DNA of 13,917 nucleotides. It comes from an uncultured Lachnospiraceae bacterium (GTDB lineage: Bacteria > Bacillota > Clostridia > Lachnospirales > Lachnospiraceae). The stretch covers positions 1 through 13,917 of the forward strand of contig CAKRFY010000051.1 in assembly GCA_934320895.1 (NCBI GenBank), given 5' to 3'. This document shows positions 13,096 to 13,917 of the stretch, piece after piece (position 1 is the first letter of the stretch; each line of letters starts with the position of its first letter). The translations under genes and the position numbers were made by a program. The notes below the pieces were generated by a model that was not told where the DNA came from, made no database searches, and saw nothing but the letters and a program-made list of their open reading frames with translations.

Positions 13096-13629
13096 ATGAG
13101 AACATTAAAATACGCAATTCTCGGACTTTTAAATCAAAAGGAAATGACCGGATATGACCTGATGAAACAGTTTGAGTCTACATTATGTGAATTCTGGTCA
13201 GCTAAACATAGCCAGATTTATCCAGAATTAAAAAAACTTACAGAAGAAAAGAGTATTGATTACAAAGTTGAACCATCTGATAATGGTTCTGAAAAGAAAA
13301 TATATCACATCACTGAATTAGGACGAAAAGATTTTATTAACTGGCTCTCAATGGAGACAAAAACTCAGCCAACTCCCAAAGATGTATCTCGTCTTAAAAT
13401 CTTTTTCTGCAATTGTCTTGAACCTGCAGACCGGAAGTTTATGCTTGATGACCAGTTACATAAACATATCTCACGCTTAAAGCATTTACAAAACAACCAG
13501 ACAAAATTTGATTCCATACCAGACAGTAATGCAGATGAATTTGGTGATTATCTTGTTTTAATGGGCGCGATCATGCGTGAAGAAATGACTATTGAATGGT
13601 TAAAAAAATGTATAGAACTGCTGGCATAA
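13096..13629 (+). CDS. PadR-family transcriptional regulator
   Basis: 177 residues from the chosen ATG. About 1-80 is the PadR winged helix (MRTLKYAILGLL, MTGYDLMKQFE, then the wing helix FWSAKHSQIYPELKKL and EKKIYHITELGRKDF). About 92-177 is the C-terminal helical dimerisation domain (PTPKDVSRLKIFF to MTIEWLKKCIELL) typical of the longer PadR subgroup that includes the phenolic-acid regulators. PadR proteins usually repress neighbouring genes and release DNA on binding an aromatic or hydrophobic ligand. It diverges from the transporter/reductase operon and so probably controls it. The frame also opens at GTG 13006 and ATG 13066. I chose 13096 because PadR proteins begin with this motif, but no good ribosome binding site precedes any start. 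The extension up to 13066 could be real through coupling with the 12998-13069 frame. Confidence 0.88.
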   Translation: MRTLKYAILGLLNQKEMTGYDLMKQFESTLCEFWSAKHSQIYPELKKLTEEKSIDYKVEPSDNGSEKKIYHITELGRKDFINWLSMETKTQPTPKDVSRLKIFFCNCLEPADRKFMLDDQLHKHISRLKHLQNNQTKFDSIPDSNADEFGDYLVLMGAIMREEMTIEWLKKCIELLA

Positions 13630-13643
13630 AGTAGCAGTTCTAT
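13612..13643. repeat. hairpin across the padR-like stop codon
   Basis: Perfect 11-bp arms ATAGAACTGCT (13612-13622) and AGCAGTTCTAT (13633-13643) with a ten-base loop that contains the stop codon (13627-13629). No T run follows rightward, so it is not a standard terminator. Leftward, T7 follows after about four bases, so it might stop antisense transcription. Confidence 0.5.
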
Positions 13644-13780
13644 TCCGCTAAATATCTTACAGACTGAAAATTTATTCTCCAATATTTATTATTTAGCAAA
13701 AAGTCAGTGATACACTACACTATTGTGTTAACTTTATCATATTATATGAAAGCATAGATAGTGCTAAAATATCTGAATAT

Positions 13781-13832
13781 AAAAAAACTTCCAATATATA
13801 AATGTATATTATATACAAATATATATTAGAAG
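13781..13832 (-). terminator. large hairpin terminator of tRNA-Leu
   Basis: A 45-base imperfect palindrome (13788-13832) pairs 18 of 21 positions per arm around TTA, bounded by CTTC and GAAG and with a perfect inner stem TGTATA (13803-13808) / TATACA (13812-13817). Read leftward it is followed by seven T (13781-13787). It lies 18 bases after the tRNA 3' end, as expected for its terminator, despite the AT-rich stem. Confidence 0.6.
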
Positions 13833-13849
13833 AATCTCAAAAATAAAAA

Positions 13850-13917
13850 TGCCGCAGACCGGAATCGAACCGGTACGGGTATCACTACCCACAGGATTTT
13901 AAGTCCTGGGCGTCTGC
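13850..13917 (-). tRNA. tRNA-Leu (anticodon UAA), 5' end cut by the window
   Basis: 68 bases of a class II tRNA on the minus strand. The anticodon loop CTTAAAA (13897-13903) sits on stem CAGGA/TCCTG, giving anticodon UAA at 13899-13901. A long variable arm with GGGTA...TACCC stem follows, then the T arm ACCGG-TTCGATT-CCGGT, the acceptor 3' strand CTGCGGC and discriminator A (13850). CCA is not encoded. The 5' acceptor strand and most of the D arm lie beyond the window. It decodes UUA (and UUG). Confidence 0.93.

Noticed and set aside
13850..13917. tRNA-Leu as attachment site of an integrated element
   Set aside because: No integrase gene and no repeat of the tRNA 3' end was seen in the window.
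1..13917. CRISPR array, rRNA, or complete insertion sequence
   Set aside because: No regularly spaced repeats, no rRNA-like sequence and no transposase with terminal repeats were found; the Rpn relic is the only mobile-type gene.

Overview
The window looks like a chromosomal piece of a low-G+C Gram-positive anaerobe, most likely a gut Lachnospiraceae or related Clostridia. The clues are AT-rich intergenic DNA, AGGAGG-type ribosome binding sites, a BspA-like leucine-rich-repeat secreted protein, a YARHG-domain protein, a Rpn-type (PD-(D/E)XK) nuclease/transposase relic, and a clostridial ene-reductase of the BaiCD/dienoyl-CoA reductase type. The organism is inferred from gene content only.

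Left part (1-8940) is accessory in character. It opens with a Rpn-family nuclease gene interrupted by one in-frame amber codon (25-777, minus). Next come a small secreted protein (1263-1667, minus) and 331 bases that seem to hold coding debris. Then there is a probable two-gene operon: a membrane-anchored protein with an OB-fold-like C-terminus (3920-4630), followed by a large secreted LRR/FN3 protein (1999-3882). Facing this operon is a 74-residue XRE regulator (4867-5091, plus). The two directions share one palindromic -35 box (TTGCAA), and a 19-bp palindrome lies inside the minus-strand promoter, so this regulator very probably controls the operon.

A second unit with the same plan follows. 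A TPR-like anchored protein (5907-6668) and a YARHG anchored protein (5144-5758) run leftward. Diverging from them are a second XRE-type protein (6895-7317), a Hanks-type kinase with C-terminal membrane helices overlapping it by 7 bp (7311-8540), and a small single-pass membrane protein (8568-8939), closed by a strong hairpin terminator. Together these look like a regulator/kinase signalling island whose outputs or sensors are extracytoplasmic proteins. I know of no described system with exactly this set, and this is the best candidate in the window for something new.

Right part (9109-13629) looks like ordinary, less AT-rich metabolic DNA. A flavin/4Fe-4S/FAD ene-reductase (9109-11055) and an oxalate/formate-antiporter-family MFS transporter (11197-12426) form a leftward operon. 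A PadR-family regulator (13096-13629) diverges from it. The 669-bp gap between them is rich in palindromes, including a perfect 26-bp palindrome with the ATGT-N8-ACAT pattern reported for PadR operators. A reasonable model is uptake and reduction of an alpha,beta-unsaturated carboxylate that acts as a PadR-sensed inducer; the substrate is not visible in the sequence.

The window ends inside a minus-strand tRNA-Leu(UAA) gene with its own hairpin/T-tract terminator. No CRISPR array, rRNA, complete insertion sequence or replication origin was seen.
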